The notes under the pieces were generated by a model. It was not told where the DNA came from. It saw only the letters and a program-made list of their open reading frames with translations, and made no database searches. DNA of 64,000 bases from positions 126,001 through 190,000 of the forward strand of contig CAJNDS010002603.1 in assembly GCA_905221605.1 (NCBI GenBank). Direction: 5' to 3'. Source of the DNA: Symbiodinium natans. Lineage: Eukaryota; Sar; Dinophyceae; Suessiales; Symbiodiniaceae. A program made the translations under genes and the position numbers. This document shows positions 1 through 11,307 of this stretch, one piece after another (the first letter of the stretch is position 1; every line of letters begins with the position of its first letter).

Positions 1-1977
1 GGGGCAAGATGGGGGCAAGACAGGGCTTGTGCAAAAGAACATCGTGTGTCTGCGCCCTGCGAGATGCACGGCGAACTGGGAACCCTGCAAAAAAGCAGCA
101 GCCCCATACAGGCCTCTTCCCGGCAGAAAAAAAATTGCCACCAGCCCTTGGAGATGCAGCCCCATCCCGTGTGAGGCCACTCCCGTGTTTCGTGCCTACC
201 TTGCTCCATCTTGCTCCATCTTTTCCTTTCTTGCCAGGTCTTGCCCACGCCTTCCCGCCTTGGCCTTGGCGCGTCTTGCCAATCTGACCCCTGGCTCCAT
301 GTTGCTGGGCAAGGCAGGACAAGCAAGGTACTTTGGCCCATGCGTCTAGAAGGGCAATAAGAAAGAAGGAGTTGGAGGCTTGAAGCTTCGTTCAAGGCTG
401 CTGCACTCCTAGGCACTCAGTCAAGTTTCCCTGCCTCCACTCTGCTGAAGCTTATTGGCACGGGGCGTGGACTAGGGATTCAAACCGACAAACCTCTACC
501 CCCCCCGGTTTCCGCGCCATGAGGCTATTGCCACTCTCCACCCTGGTAACTCGCCTCCGTTGGCCCCCTGATGAATTGAGCCGGCCTAGATGCCCTAACG
601 TCGTCCACTCGCAGTCTGCAGCCTTTTTGTTGCGTCACTTGGCTGCAGGCGTCAAGGCAGAGACCAACTCAATCGTTTGCTGCGGGGAGACTGAAAAAGG
701 GAGCTCTTGCTGCCAGGGCTTTCTACTGCCGACTGCATTCAAGCCAACTCCTTTAGGAGCTCAATCCACCGCTCCGATGCAGCATTCTGAGGCAGCCCTG
801 CTGCTGCCTTGCGTCCTGCTGCTCGCCGGCTTCCATGCCTGGCTTAGTGTTGATGGCAGGCCCCCAGAGGGTGCTGGGAGTGCAGAATTATGTTGCTGGA
901 TGTGTAAACTTATAGAAAAGAGAAGCCAAGTTGAACCCTGCATGTCAGTCTTGGGAGCAGGACCACGAAAGAGGTCCTCACCCGGCGTTCCGATCGTCCA
1001 GAGCATCTCCCGCCAACAGGCAGATAGGTTCCTGTGGCCTAATCTCAATACACGCACTGTGAGGCTGTTAGGAACTGCAGTCGCAGCTTTGCTGGCGACA
1101 TGGCCTCAGCCTGCCAGGCTCCGTGGCAATGCCGGTCTCCCAGACTCCGAGAGCGAGAGCGAGGCACCGGATGTGTTTTGCAACATCTTTTGAGTGAGTT
1201 TACCTTATATTTCAGCTGTGAGATCTGCGACGGCCCAGGTTCGCAGCTCGAGGTCCATCCCTTGTTCCAGTGTGTCCACCCGAGTTGGCGTAGTGCAGCG
1301 TCGGCAACGGCCTTTCGTGACAATGTGATGCGGGTCAAGGTTAGCGTACCAAGTCAGAGGCAGAGTTCTTGCTCGACTAAGGTGGGCCAGGCTTCACTCG
1401 GAGCCTTGAGCAGTGCGGCTCCAGGAAAAAGAATGCGATTGTGATTGCTTATGTTGTTGATCGGGCTGGCAAAGCGGTATACCGTGCAAAGCACTTTCTG
1501 AGTGGCACAATAAAGGGCCATTCCCGTCGGGTTGCATGCTGACTTGCTGACGACCTGCTAAGGATCTTCTATAGAATCGGCCAGTCGGCCAGTCCCCTCA
1601 TTCCGGGGTCTGGTGGAGGGGTCCGAGAATTCTTATAAGTTCCACAGTTCAGAGGGGAGTGAGATCGCTCGGTTGATGTGAAGATGGTGAAGCCGACAGC
1701 CTAAGTGCTAGGGCGTGGCTGTCTGCTTTTTCGCGTTTATGCAGGCTTCCCCTCAGCAGAGTAATGCACGCAGAATGGCAGCAACGAGTCCCAGTTGCAA
1801 ACTCATGTGGGCCCCCATTTCATGCTTAATTCAAGCCGGGCATCCTTGAATGGGGTGGCAGTTCTGACCGGGACAGACGGAAACTCGACGGATTCTTTGG
1901 CAGCGCAGGGCTTCGGTTTTGACATGGTGCATTGCTCAAATTTGGCTCAAACCTAGTCGAATTCTTGTTGGGGGGGG
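1..1977. other. No supportable gene; non-coding or intronic flank
   Basis: I see no conserved motif on either strand. A 224-codon open frame at 519-1193 (+) has no recognisable domain, erratic composition and no credible splice or start context, so I do not call it. The stretch may be intergenic DNA or intron of a gene that starts further left. Confidence 0.5.
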
Positions 1978-2607
1978 GTGGCATTAGGTCCTCCAGTATT
2001 GGAGATGTTTGGTCCACCCTCGCCGTTGTCAAAAAGCAGGCTCCGAGGAACGCTGCATAGCCGAAAGCTCTCACCACGGTCCCCTCGATCTCCCGGAAGT
2101 CCAACGAGTCCGACTTCGGAGAGCAAAGTGTCCTTCGGCTTCGGCTTGCCCAACGAAATCAAATCGCCCGGATGCCGCTCAGGCACGTCAGGCCTCAAGT
2201 CAGAAAAGCCAGCGCCCCTCAAGCTGGAGGAGGAGGCTTCTCCAAAAAGCATCGCAAGTCCCAAGCGGGCCACAAGCCAGACTCCGCCAACCGTGCCACC
2301 TTCGCTGTCAACACCAGCGAAGGACTGCCCAGAACCAGACTCGAGAGTGCAAGTGCTGTGCGCCTCACCCACCAGCGGAGTCACCAGCGGCGCAGCGACA
2401 CCATGCTTCTCCCTGGTTCCGCCGCACCTGCCCGGGGCCCACCAAATATCACTTGAGAGCATTCTGAGAGCATGCGATGCCACTTCAGAAATTTGCAGCG
2501 CGGGGTGCTGCTTGTGCTCGAAGCCAAGGTCAGACAATGTGTTCAGAAGCATTTCCGTTGCTTCGACTGCCCTGGGCTCAGTGGGGACTGGTGTATGGCT
2601 GCGGTAG
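1978..2607 (+). CDS. Ser/Pro-rich open frame, possible exon, unknown function
   Basis: A 209-codon frame without a convincing ATG (it opens on GTG). The first half is rich in Ser-Pro and Thr-Pro, including RSPGSPTSPTSES and other short SP repeats, followed by Lys/Glu/Pro-rich sequence. This looks like an intrinsically disordered, proline-directed phosphorylation-type segment. A composition that specific over more than 100 codons is somewhat better than a chance frame, so it may be an internal exon of an unrecognised gene or a far-upstream exon of the kinesin. No domain is visible, and the last third, with several Cys, looks less coherent. Overlapping frames on both strands are also open, which lowers confidence. 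Confidence 0.35.
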   Translation: MALGPPVLEMFGPPSPLSKSRLRGTLHSRKLSPRSPRSPGSPTSPTSESKVSFGFGLPNEIKSPGCRSGTSGLKSEKPAPLKLEEEASPKSIASPKRATSQTPPTVPPSLSTPAKDCPEPDSRVQVLCASPTSGVTSGAATPCFSLVPPHLPGAHQISLESILRACDATSEICSAGCCLCSKPRSDNVFRSISVASTALGSVGTGVWLR

Positions 2608-3106
2608 ATGTTGGCCGGCACATCTTTCTCAAACGAAGAATGATTAATGCCCCGTCGAATCTGGGTTCATCATTTTACAAGAAATACTGACATGATTCGG
2701 TGGGTGTTTTCATGTCCGTCTTGGTGCAGACGATGAGGGCTGCCCTGTGGCTGCACCTTCCAGCTGAGTATTTCAGGGTCAAGAAAGCTCCTTCGTTCTG
2801 GTGCAGGGCCCACCCCCACGGGCTCAAAGCTTCTTCGATACGGAGCAAGATAGAGAAGTCCACAGCCTCGAGCAGCGAGAGCGAATGGCATTTGCCTGCC
2901 GAAGTCACGGTGTAACGAAGCGTCGCTCCGATGTAATTTGACGGCAAAACACGCCCCGGAGATCGGCACAGCTCGTCGCAGTGGCACCAAAAAAGGTCAG
3001 CAGGGCAAGACTGGAAGACAGCACCTCGCGTCAGTTTGGAGCCGACTTGGCGCTGCGAAAGCTGTACTCTGCCATTTTTGCATATTGCATACTCCACCCA
3101 TGGCCA

Positions 3107-3350
3107 GACAGAGAGAGAGAGAGAGAGAGAGAGGCAGAGAGAGAAAGAGAGCGTGAAGGGGGTGACAAACAGCGGGAACCCTTCTTCGCCTCGAAGTGTC
3201 ACACTGACGCTGAGACCTTCAGGACGCGCGCAGCGCGGGGGGCGGGGCTTAGCCACCCCTCAAGCCCGGCAGAAGAAGAAGAGGAAGAGAGAGAGCGAGC
3301 GAGAGCGAGCGAGAGAGAGCGGGAGAGAGAGAGAGAGAGAGAAGAAGCTG
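3107..3350. repeat. (AG)n-rich purine tracts
   Basis: Two AG-dominated runs, about 3109-3152 and 3275-3347, broken by GC-containing interruptions. The purine-rich strand is the + strand. Confidence 0.9.
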
Positions 3351-3404
3351 GGCTAACTCACCTCCGGGCGCGCCTGGTGCGCGGGGGTCCTCCCCCAAGC
3401 CCTG

Positions 3405-3499
3405 CAGAAGAAGAAGAAGAAGAAGAAGAAGAAGAAGAAGAAGAAGAAGAAGAAGAAGAAGAAGAAGAAGAAGAAGAAGAAGAAGAAGAAGAAGAAGAA
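3405..3499. repeat. (AAG)n trinucleotide microsatellite, about 31 units
   Basis: Almost perfect AAG repeat, purines on the + strand. Read in frame it gives a poly-Glu run that should not be taken as protein. A second, imperfect AAG/AGG run follows at about 3568-3602. Confidence 0.93.
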
Positions 3500-3689
3500 G
3501 CTGGGCACGTCCTTCGGGACGACCCCTGCGGGGGTTACGTGCTGTGGAAGGAAGGAAGGAAGCTAGGTAGAAGAAGAAGAAGGAGAAGAAGAAGAAGAGA
3601 GAAGCTGCAACAAGCAGCTAATCTCACCAGTGGACCCTGGAGACTCGTGCGCCCCTGGGGGCGGCCTCCCTTCCGGGGGCTATGCGTGC

Positions 3690-3720
<31 letters not shown>

Positions 3721-4981
3721 GAGGCAAGCGCCCTCGGACGGCCCGCATTTTCACCAGTAGGTCCGTGGGGGCTCAGCCGTCTTCACCTGGCTCGGGGAGC
3801 CGTCCTGTCATGAGGGGTGGGAGCTAGGCTTTTCAGGGGTAGGTCAGCGGGGCATGCGCATGTGTGTGGGTACGTGTTGCTTTAACAGGGGGCCGTGGAC
3901 AGCCGAGTCAGTGTCGTAGAGCTCAGCACGGGGAGGGTGAAGGAAACCGGCCGCTGTGTCATGGGGACGCACCGGTGGTCTTCTCCCGAACTGTCCAAAC
4001 TGGAGGTGCCCTGAATACCGGGGCGGGCGCGTAAGCCCGGGGGCTTGCCCCCATGCCCCCAAGAAAGAAAGAGAGAGAGAGAGAGAGGCAGGGGGCCAGC
4101 GAGAAGAGCACCAGCAGCGAGAACGAGAAGATGGGCGCCTGCAGTGGGAAGCCAACGCCGCAGAAGGGGAGGAGGGGGAAGGGCGAGCTGGGGGCGAAGT
4201 GGAGAGACCCGACACGCGGCGGTTCACCCCACCGCAAGAGCTGCAGCTGGTCCGCGTGGAGGACAGCGGGGACGAGGAGAGCGAGCCAGACACATTTGGG
4301 CCGACTGCGGGGCTACATCGACCAGAAGATCTAATGAGGGGGTGGGATGAAGTACACGAGTCCGATGACGACCATCGTAGGCGACGCATGCTAGGGGCCC
4401 ATACGTAACGCGGAATCAGTAGTGTTGGGGGCTGTTAGCGGGCTGCTTAGGGGCATAGGGACGGACCCTGCGCCAAGGCGCGCCCCGCTCCCGCGTTACG
4501 TGAAACTTATGTGTTGTCTTCGGCCGCCCTGTTGGCGGCCGCGCGGCGTGGCGCCTTAGTGGGTGTCCTTAGTGCTCCCTGAGTGCCAGCCCCCAAACAA
4601 CCGAAGTCCCCAAGGCCCCCACAAACCGCCTCAACCTTCCGAAAGTTCAACCCCCCGTCCCCCAACCCGCAACACCAAAGTCCCCGAAGGCCCCCACAGA
4701 ACCGCCTCAACCTTCCGAAAGTCCGACCTCCCCGTCCCCCAACCCTCAACACCCCTTTACAGTTTACGACCCCACTGGAGGCTCTGTACCGACACCGCGC
4801 TGGCCTTCCCCATCCCTTTGCCCCAAAAGCCGCCCCACTAGTGCACCATACACCTAAACCCCAAACACAACCATCACCCCGGGAAAGCTTGACAACGTTC
4901 TTGCCCGTTCCTCTACGGGCCCTGTTTGCGTGAGACTGCTAGCGGCCCAGCCGCATACTATCTCATCAGTCCTAGCAAAGC

Positions 4982-4982
<1 letters not shown>

Positions 4983-5028
<46 letters not shown>
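4983..5028. repeat. (AG)n microsatellite
   Basis: Uninterrupted AG dinucleotides for about 40 bp, purines on the + strand. Confidence 0.9.
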
Positions 5029-5029
<1 letters not shown>

Positions 5030-5227
5030 AGCGAGCAGGCAAGCACAGCCACCGTTGCGGGACGAGGTGAACTTGGGGACGTTCAGCTGTTAACAGCGGC
5101 TGAGCGGGTACAGGAGGCCTTGTCGTAGCCCAAGCTTGGGCTCTGGGCGAAGAATCACAGAGACTGGATCGCGTGGCTGGCCGCGGGGAGGGGGGAACCC
5201 TTCCTCAGGCCCCATAGAAGAAGAATA

Positions 5228-5373
5228 AGAAGAAGAGCGAGAGAGAAAGAGAAAGAGAAAGAGAAAGAGAAAGAGAAAGAGAAAGAGAAAGAGAAAGAGA
5301 AAGAGAAAGAGAAAGAGAAAGAGAAAGAGAAAGAGAAAGAGAAAGAGAAAGAGAAAGAGAAAGAGAAAGAGAA

Positions 5374-5445
<72 letters not shown>

Positions 5446-5452
5446 CGAAAGA
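5228..5452. repeat. (AAAGAG)n hexamer array grading into (AG)n
   Basis: About 5239-5378 is a near-perfect tandem array of the hexamer AAAGAG, roughly two dozen units. It grades into AG dinucleotides with single interruptions to about 5450. The whole block is polypurine on the + strand and locally mirror-symmetric, a composition able to form triplex (H-DNA) in vitro. Confidence 0.92.
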
Positions 5453-5619
5453 GCGGAGAGCAGTGCGGCTATCGCCATGCAGAGGCCCACACTAACGTCA
5501 CGAACTATTCAATGAGTCTTCGGCTCAGATTCTGCAGCTTGCACACAAAGCTTACATCTACTGCACTTACGTACACCCGATCTTTGTGAATGCACTGCAG
5601 GCGACGACAGCTCTGTGAT

Positions 5620-5776
5620 GTCCGCAGCTCATGCAGCGGATGCCTCAGGGGCATGTCGCAGCATGCAGCAAAGTGGGGAGAAGCGGGGCTTGATTGACCA
5701 GGCGCTGGCGGCTGCTTCGGAGGCCATGCGTCAGGAAGCAGCAGGGGGCTTGGCAGGGGCTGAACAAATCAGAAGG
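5620..5776 (+). CDS. Possible Ala/Gln-rich helical exon, upstream of the kinesin motor
   Basis: The frame from an ATG at 5620 reads about 52 codons rich in Ala, Gln, Arg and Glu (for example LIDQALAAASEAMRQEAA), a helix-favouring composition like the N-terminal stalk of a C-terminal-motor kinesin. It lies in the right place and orientation to be an N-terminal kinesin exon. The start and splice sites are not decided by the sequence. No homology is recognised, so the link to the kinesin is inference. Confidence 0.3.
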
Positions 5777-5826
5777 CAGCCTTGTATCATGTAACATCTG
5801 CTTTTGCACTTGCCTGCTATGTTCAG

Positions 5827-5945
5827 GTCAAAGCGACAACAGCTCGCCAGCAGCTAGAAGATCAGTCCAGGTCGGATGTCGTCAGCTTTGAATCCCTCGT
5901 GCCGACTGAGCGCAACAGGCGCTTAGAGGCTCAACTGGCCGCCAC
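5827..5945 (+). CDS. Probable coiled-coil exon of the kinesin stalk
   Basis: After an acceptor (TTCAG|G at 5822-5827) the frame reads about 40 codons of charged, helix-prone sequence, including VKATTARQQLEDQSRSD and RNRRLEAQLAATNQ. This suits the coiled-coil stalk that precedes the motor in kinesin-14 proteins. No stop occurs until 5986. The donor is unclear. Assignment to the kinesin rests on position, strand and composition only. Confidence 0.42.
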
Positions 5946-6628
5946 GAATCAGCTTATCCTGCACGTTTGGAACATGACAGACACTTGACACATGTTCGGT
6001 GCTGTCCGGCAGTGACTCTGCCAGGATCCTGCAGCCACTGATGTCGCCTCGAGTGCAGCAGTTCCTCCACCAGCACCTCGTCTAAACATGACCAAGCCAC
6101 AAACATGTGGCGGTTCAAGCGTGCGCTTAGAGTTCATGTGCCGCGCTTTTGACTTTTGACTGCTGACTGCCATCTTTGTGTTGCCGCATATGTTAGCGCT
6201 GCCCAGGATGCACTCCCCAAAGCACTTTGCGGCACCGCATTCGCCGCAGATTCAGACGCAGGTCGCGAGGATCTTCATGTGGTATCATGACGACTATTGA
6301 AGTGGCCAATTGCGCCCAACGTCGCGCTCAGTTGCCAAACACATGCCAAGCGCACGCCAATCCTCCAAGCAATGGCAGGTGCCGGTCACAAACGGGCCCC
6401 ACGGATACTCTGGCTCCACTGGCTGTGTGGCGCATGTGGCCCCCAGTGTCACTGTCAAAAGGCGTGGCGCTGGGATTTCAGAAGTCGCCAATCACCAGCA
6501 GCCTTCTGTCAGGACAGTGCGTGTGGCGCCACCGAGGGTGGAGACCCGAGCAAACGCCGAAGCATTCAGTGTCACGCTCCAGCCAAAGTTTGGGTGACAT
6601 GAGAGCGTGACGTCGCTTCTCGCAGGTG

Positions 6629-6682
6629 GTCAGCCCGGTCAGCCCGGTCAGCCAGGTCAGCCAGGTCAGCCACGTCAGCCAG
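6629..6682. repeat. 9-bp tandem repeat, six units of GTCAGCCAG type
   Basis: Six consecutive units, GTCAGCC followed by CG, AG or AC. It lies in the upstream part of the kinesin region and has no recognised role. Confidence 0.88.
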
Positions 6683-7540
6683 GTGCCGGAGCCGGCCTTG
6701 ATTCACCCATGCATGCAGAGAGTCTTCTTGAGAATCCTGCGTGTTCAGAGGACGATGGCTACAACCTAGACTGATACCTGTCCCCTCACCCCCACCAGTG
6801 CCTCGGAGCCGCAACGCCTTATCAAACAGAGACAGGAGGTCGCCGCAAAGCAATAAGTCAACGATCAAACGCGGTCACAACTAAACTCGCTTCCTTCGTG
6901 CCTTCGTCTAAAGGATCCCTGCTTCAAGCAATTAGTGGTGTTCTTTAGGTCGGCTTCCACCTTGCTTGAACTGAACAGCAGGTCAGTCCTGCCGTGGCCT
7001 CCAAGCAAGTGATCTCTTGCCCGGAAGCCGCCCCAGAAAAGGTGCTTATCGAGTTGACCAGGAAAAAAACAGCTTCAGCATCCAGTTGCGATGCAATGGC
7101 AGGTCTGTACTTCGCAGGTGCTTGAAGACGTCAAGACCAGTGATCAGCCAGCGGCACGGCATTGTGACGGTTGCGAGGTCTTGGTGATGAAGTCATGTCC
7201 CGTGTGGTCTTTGGTTTTCCAGGCAAACGACATCGCTTTCAGTCGGTCGAGAGCTTATTCATGTATGGCTGTCGCATGGTTCCAGGCTGCAAAATGAATG
7301 AAACTGCAAGGCGTGCAGACATCCTGCGAACTTCTACCTGAAGTTCCTGGGCAGGAGCCCACTTCTGACGGATGTGGCATCTGACAGTTTGCGGATTTGC
7401 GGCACTTGGCTCCCATGAACGTGCTCGAACTTGGCGCGAGCAACCCCTGCGTTTTGCAATATATGGGGCCTGTCATACGTCTACAGACTTTGCCTGCAGA
7501 CCCTAAAACATCCCCGAATCGAGACTAGCAGCCGCCTCAG

Positions 7541-7576
7541 GAGCTTCAAGACCTCGCGCGACAGGAGATCTTGCAG
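7541..7576 (+). CDS. Possible 12-codon coiled-coil exon (ELQDLARQEILQ)
   Basis: It is bounded by CTCAG|G and by CAG|GC, the same splice style as the certain motor exons, and reads as one amphipathic helical turn series in phase 0. This could be part of the kinesin stalk. It is short enough to be coincidental. Confidence 0.33.
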
Positions 7577-8051
7577 GCCTGGAGAGAGAGTTCAGAGTGT
7601 TGACCAGGAGGTGTTTCAGAGGTCTCACGACTTGGCCACAATTGACTCAATTGACTTAATTATACTTAATTGACCCTCCGGGTGATCTTGCATGTCAGGC
7701 TCTCGACATGACATCTCGAGATGTCACGGGCGCTCCTTCATTGGCACAAGTGAAGGAGGCGGGGACAGGGACGCAGCTTTAACTGCATGTGAATGCACAG
7801 GGCTGGCAACCTGAATTTCATGGAGCGAGTTGCCAACGATGTGCCCAGGACCGCGATCACCTACGCCAGGCAGCGTGGTCTGTTCATGTTCTCAGGGTTT
7901 TGGTCAGAGGCGGCCTCTGTTGCCTCCTTTGTGGGAGGCCATTGCCAAGGGCCGAGCTGCTGGCTTGTCCGAGGCGAAACAGTCAGCATCATTGTTTCGA
8001 CACTTTCATAGACTAGAGCTAGGAAGCATGGCGCATGGCTGTGGTTCGCAG

Positions 8052-11000
8052 GAGGAGCTGGCAACTTCTGAACTGCAGCGTCGTCGACTGCACAACTTGT
8101 ACCAGGAACGTCCCGAGATGCATGGCCTGTGGCATGGGACTATATTGGACCGTTCATACCAGGACATGAAGGGCCAGCTACGGGTTTATTGCCGAGCTGC
8201 GGGCCTAAGTGGATTCAGCTCTCGCACGGTTTTGCTGAGTCTTGGTCCGGCCTCGTGGTCTTGTCTGGAGTTGTTTCCTGTGGCTTCCTGTTTCAAGGTG
8301 AGGCCCCTGAATGCCCGGGAAAAGCGGATCGGCGACAAGGAAGCCATGCAAGTGGTCGACAGCAACACTCTCGAGGCCGCACTTAGGGCAAGACACAAGC
8401 TTTAAAAATATCCTAGTAGTCTGAAACCTGGAAAGGCCAGCCTTCCATCGTGTGACTGTTACTGACATAGGTTCGCAGCACCGGCGACATTTTTGAGTTT
8501 GTTCCGACCTGAGTTGGGGTTTTGAGCAGTCTCTTGGTGCCGAGAAGGGTTTGGGCGGGCTTGGGAGCATGGCTGGATGTGGTAGAAGCAAGCACCAGGA
8601 TGGCATCTTCGGGAGTTCTGATTCGCAGGCGGCGTAACGGCATGCTGCACACATGAGGGCATCCTGTGACGTACTCTGCATGTGTCAACAGTGCGCTTGA
8701 GAATCGACAGAGGCTGATGTGTTCGAGGACTGCAGCGACCTGGCCCAATCTGCCGTGGATGGGCAAAATGCATGAACCTCGGTTGTTTCCATGGCATGGC
8801 CACAGATGCTTCTCAGGCAAGTGCATTGAAAGTATCTTTCGCGCACACGATGTATGGCACACAGGCATAGCTCGTGCAGTCCTTGCTCTGACCGCATTCA
8901 TGATCGAATCTTTTGTCTTCCAGAGGTGCAGATGTAGGAGCACACGCAGCATGAAACACCACGTGGCCCAAAACACGTAGCAGCTTGACTAGAATGTCAG
9001 GTACTGTACGTAGGAAGAGCGTCATCTTTCTTTATGCTGGTGAACTGCCTCGAGCTTCGTTCGGCGCAACTAGGCAGTCACCCCCATGGCCCGTTACTTC
9101 TCCAACATGCTGCGCTTCTTTTTCAACATACATCCGAAAAGGTATCCTTGGCAACAGGCCCACAGCCGACACGCTCAGCGCCAACGTGCCCGCACTCGCG
9201 CGCATGTGTGCGCCCGCGCACGCGGCCAGCACGCGCATGCGCACAAAGCAAGGTGACCGTTTTCTGCTACGGCATTACGGGTGCCGGCAAGACCTATACA
9301 ATGCGGCGGCCTCAGCATCCTCTGAGAGGAGATCCCGTGCCCCGAACCATGTGTTCTGCACTGTTCAGCGCTTCGAGAGTTTCCGGTCCGGGCAGAGAAC
9401 TCGCCTCCTTCAGTCGGTACTCGTATGATCTGAAGGGGGGGTCGTTCCATCATTCCACCATGTTCACCACTCATGTTCACCTAAGCTGGAAAGACCATCG
9501 CACGGGCCCGGGACAGCCCTGCCACGAGCGGGCTCGTCCAGCTCTGCCCTAAGCTCTAAAAGCTCTAAAAGCCCAAACCTGGCAGGGGTCGAACACATTC
9601 CAAACCGTATTGGACCTCGTCGCTGGCGTACTGTTCTGATAGAGGCGCGTGCTCTTTATTAGAAGCTTGGCATATGATCTGAGGAGAGAAATTCCAAGAA
9701 ACCTGCAGAATCACGACGTGGTGCTCGGAGATTTCGGGTATTGCTGTTGTCCTGGGACAAGCCGAGAATGGCTCTCATCCCGTTCATCAGGCATTGGGAG
9801 ACATTTTTGTCGACATTTCGACCCGCAGGCGGCATATGAATCAGTAGAGAAGCGTCATTAGGGTTCTAGAGCATACTGAGTACTGATGGCTCAATAACTG
9901 GTGCACTACCGCTATATCTTTCTCAGTTCACGCATGTTCATTGGTGCCTTCCTTAGGGGATTGCTCTTCTGCGCAAATTCTAGAGTTAGGCCACTTGGTT
10001 GTTGCTGTCCGAACTCCTCAGTACCGTGGTGAGCCGTGCTAGCCGGGCAAAACGTTGGAGGAGTGCAGTGCAGGCTTGGATCCGTAAACCGACAAAATTG
10101 GTGGGCACGGTGACGCACAGAGGCCAATCCAACACCGCCTCTAGCGACACTGGTGGCCAAAGTTTGTTTCGGGGTGGCTTTAGATGGCAAGACAAGAAGG
10201 TTCGGTTCGTTTTGTATGTTGGCCGGGAGGTCCTCGCCTTGCGCGCGTATTGCGCCTCGAAGCATGAAGGCCCTGGAGTCCAACTCGTGTCTCGAGGAAA
10301 AGCCTCCTCCTAGTAGGGAGCCTCTTCGGGAGCCTTACGGAGCTTTTCGCCACAACAGCGTTGATCTAAGTCTGTGTTGCTCTCTGCCGAGGCAGCCTGG
10401 CAGTCTTTCCTTAGGCTTTGGGGGCGGAGCTGGTTGCTGTAACGAAAAGCAGTCGCAGTGGCATCCGACGCATGACCCTCCAAGAAGCCAGAAGATAGCT
10501 GCGGACGCCTAGGAGGTATGTGGAGGAAAGCTATTTTTTGTGTTGTCTTTGCTTGTTACCGGAGATTGCCCATATCTCAGTTCCCCAGAGGTGTAGAGAG
10601 CTATTCTGCCTCATTGAGTACCGGGGTGGACAGATGCCCAGGTATGGAACTTCGGAGGAAGATGGATTGGCACAGCGGATGTTTGGCGAGGTATTTGCGC
10701 AGGCACAAGTCGGGAAGGCAAGTTTTGGTATACGTTTGTTCATTTGGAGACGCTGCAGCAGGTGAGCGCGAGACCGCAAGCAAGGAGCTTAGTCGCTGTG
10801 GAGCCCCCGCGCGTGAGACGTGTAAAGGCCTGCATATCTGTTAGACGTCCGATGGTCTGCGATAAGGCGAATGTCACGATCATGGGGTCCATGTGCGAAC
10901 CCTACTCAAGTGCCTTAACTACTCCGTCTTTCAGTCGATGACCTTGGATTCATGCTGTGCAATCACAGTCCTCTTGGGCTTCGTGTGTTCAAGTTCGCCG

Positions 11001-11307
11001 CTTGGGTAGGGTGTTGCAAGTCGGTGAGGGGATCCGTCGTGGTGGATCGCGAGTGCATTCTTCATCCTCGGTTTTCACCAGGATGGAGCTCTACAACAAC
11101 TACCTCGTCGATCTTCTGCGCCCGATTGACTGGCAGGGCACGCCACCCAGAATGCCCTTCTGTGTGGAGGGGAATGGAGGGGAGCAGCGCGGCGAGCCGC
11201 GTGACATGATGACATATGTGATGACATGATGTCTTACGAAGCATACGACGTCAGGCAGGCAAAGCCCGGCCTTGAGCCTGAAGCTCGACAAGCTAGGCAT
11301 GGTGCAG
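8052..11307 (+). CDS. Kinesin-14 motor, 5' exon group (neck to strand before loop 8)
   Basis: Six exons located by motif. 8052-8105 gives the neck (EELATSELQRRRLHNLYQ) and is spliced over a 57-nt intron (GA donor) to DMKGQLRVYCR (8163-8195). A GC-donor intron then leads to VRPLNAREKRIGDKE with VVDSNTLE (8298-8375). The P-loop exon starts at 9253 and appears to run on through VPRTMCSALFSASRV. MELYNNYLVDLLRPID (11082-11132) joins by a GC donor, splitting the Trp codon, to WQSPALSLKLDKLGMVQ (ending 11307). The P-loop is GITGAGKT, where most kinesins have GQTGSGKT. Every junction leaves AG before and G after the intron. Confidence 0.92.

Larger units (their letters stand above)
2608..5610. other. 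Gene-poor region dominated by purine microsatellites
   Basis: No conserved exon is visible. Long frames here, such as a poly-Glu frame over 2981-3760, are translations of AG, AAG and AAAGAG repeats. Between the repeat blocks the DNA is GC-rich, with C-rich stretches near 4590-4760 that carry a two-fold repeated phrase (about 4595-4645 and 4675-4730, both containing CCTCAACCTTCCGAAAGT). Confidence 0.6.

Noticed and set aside
519-1193. 224-codon + open frame
   Set aside because: No motif, no coding periodicity visible, overlapping open frames on the other strand; chance in GC-rich DNA is the simplest explanation.
1930-1960. Possible dinoflagellate spliced-leader sequence (TTTGGCTCAA)
   Set aside because: Only about 10 bases match the leader; the full 22-nt leader or an SL RNA gene is not present here or elsewhere in the window by eye.
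2981-3760. 259-codon + frame with long poly-Glu
   Set aside because: It is translation of AG and AAG microsatellites with no conserved sequence outside them.
5155-5490. 111-codon - frame of alternating Ser/Leu/Phe
   Set aside because: Complement of the AAAGAG/AG array; no protein signal.
9421-9552. Continuation of the P-loop frame to 9552 as kinesin sequence
   Set aside because: After SALFSASRV the frame no longer resembles a kinesin; the exon probably ends near 9385 at a GT or GC donor.
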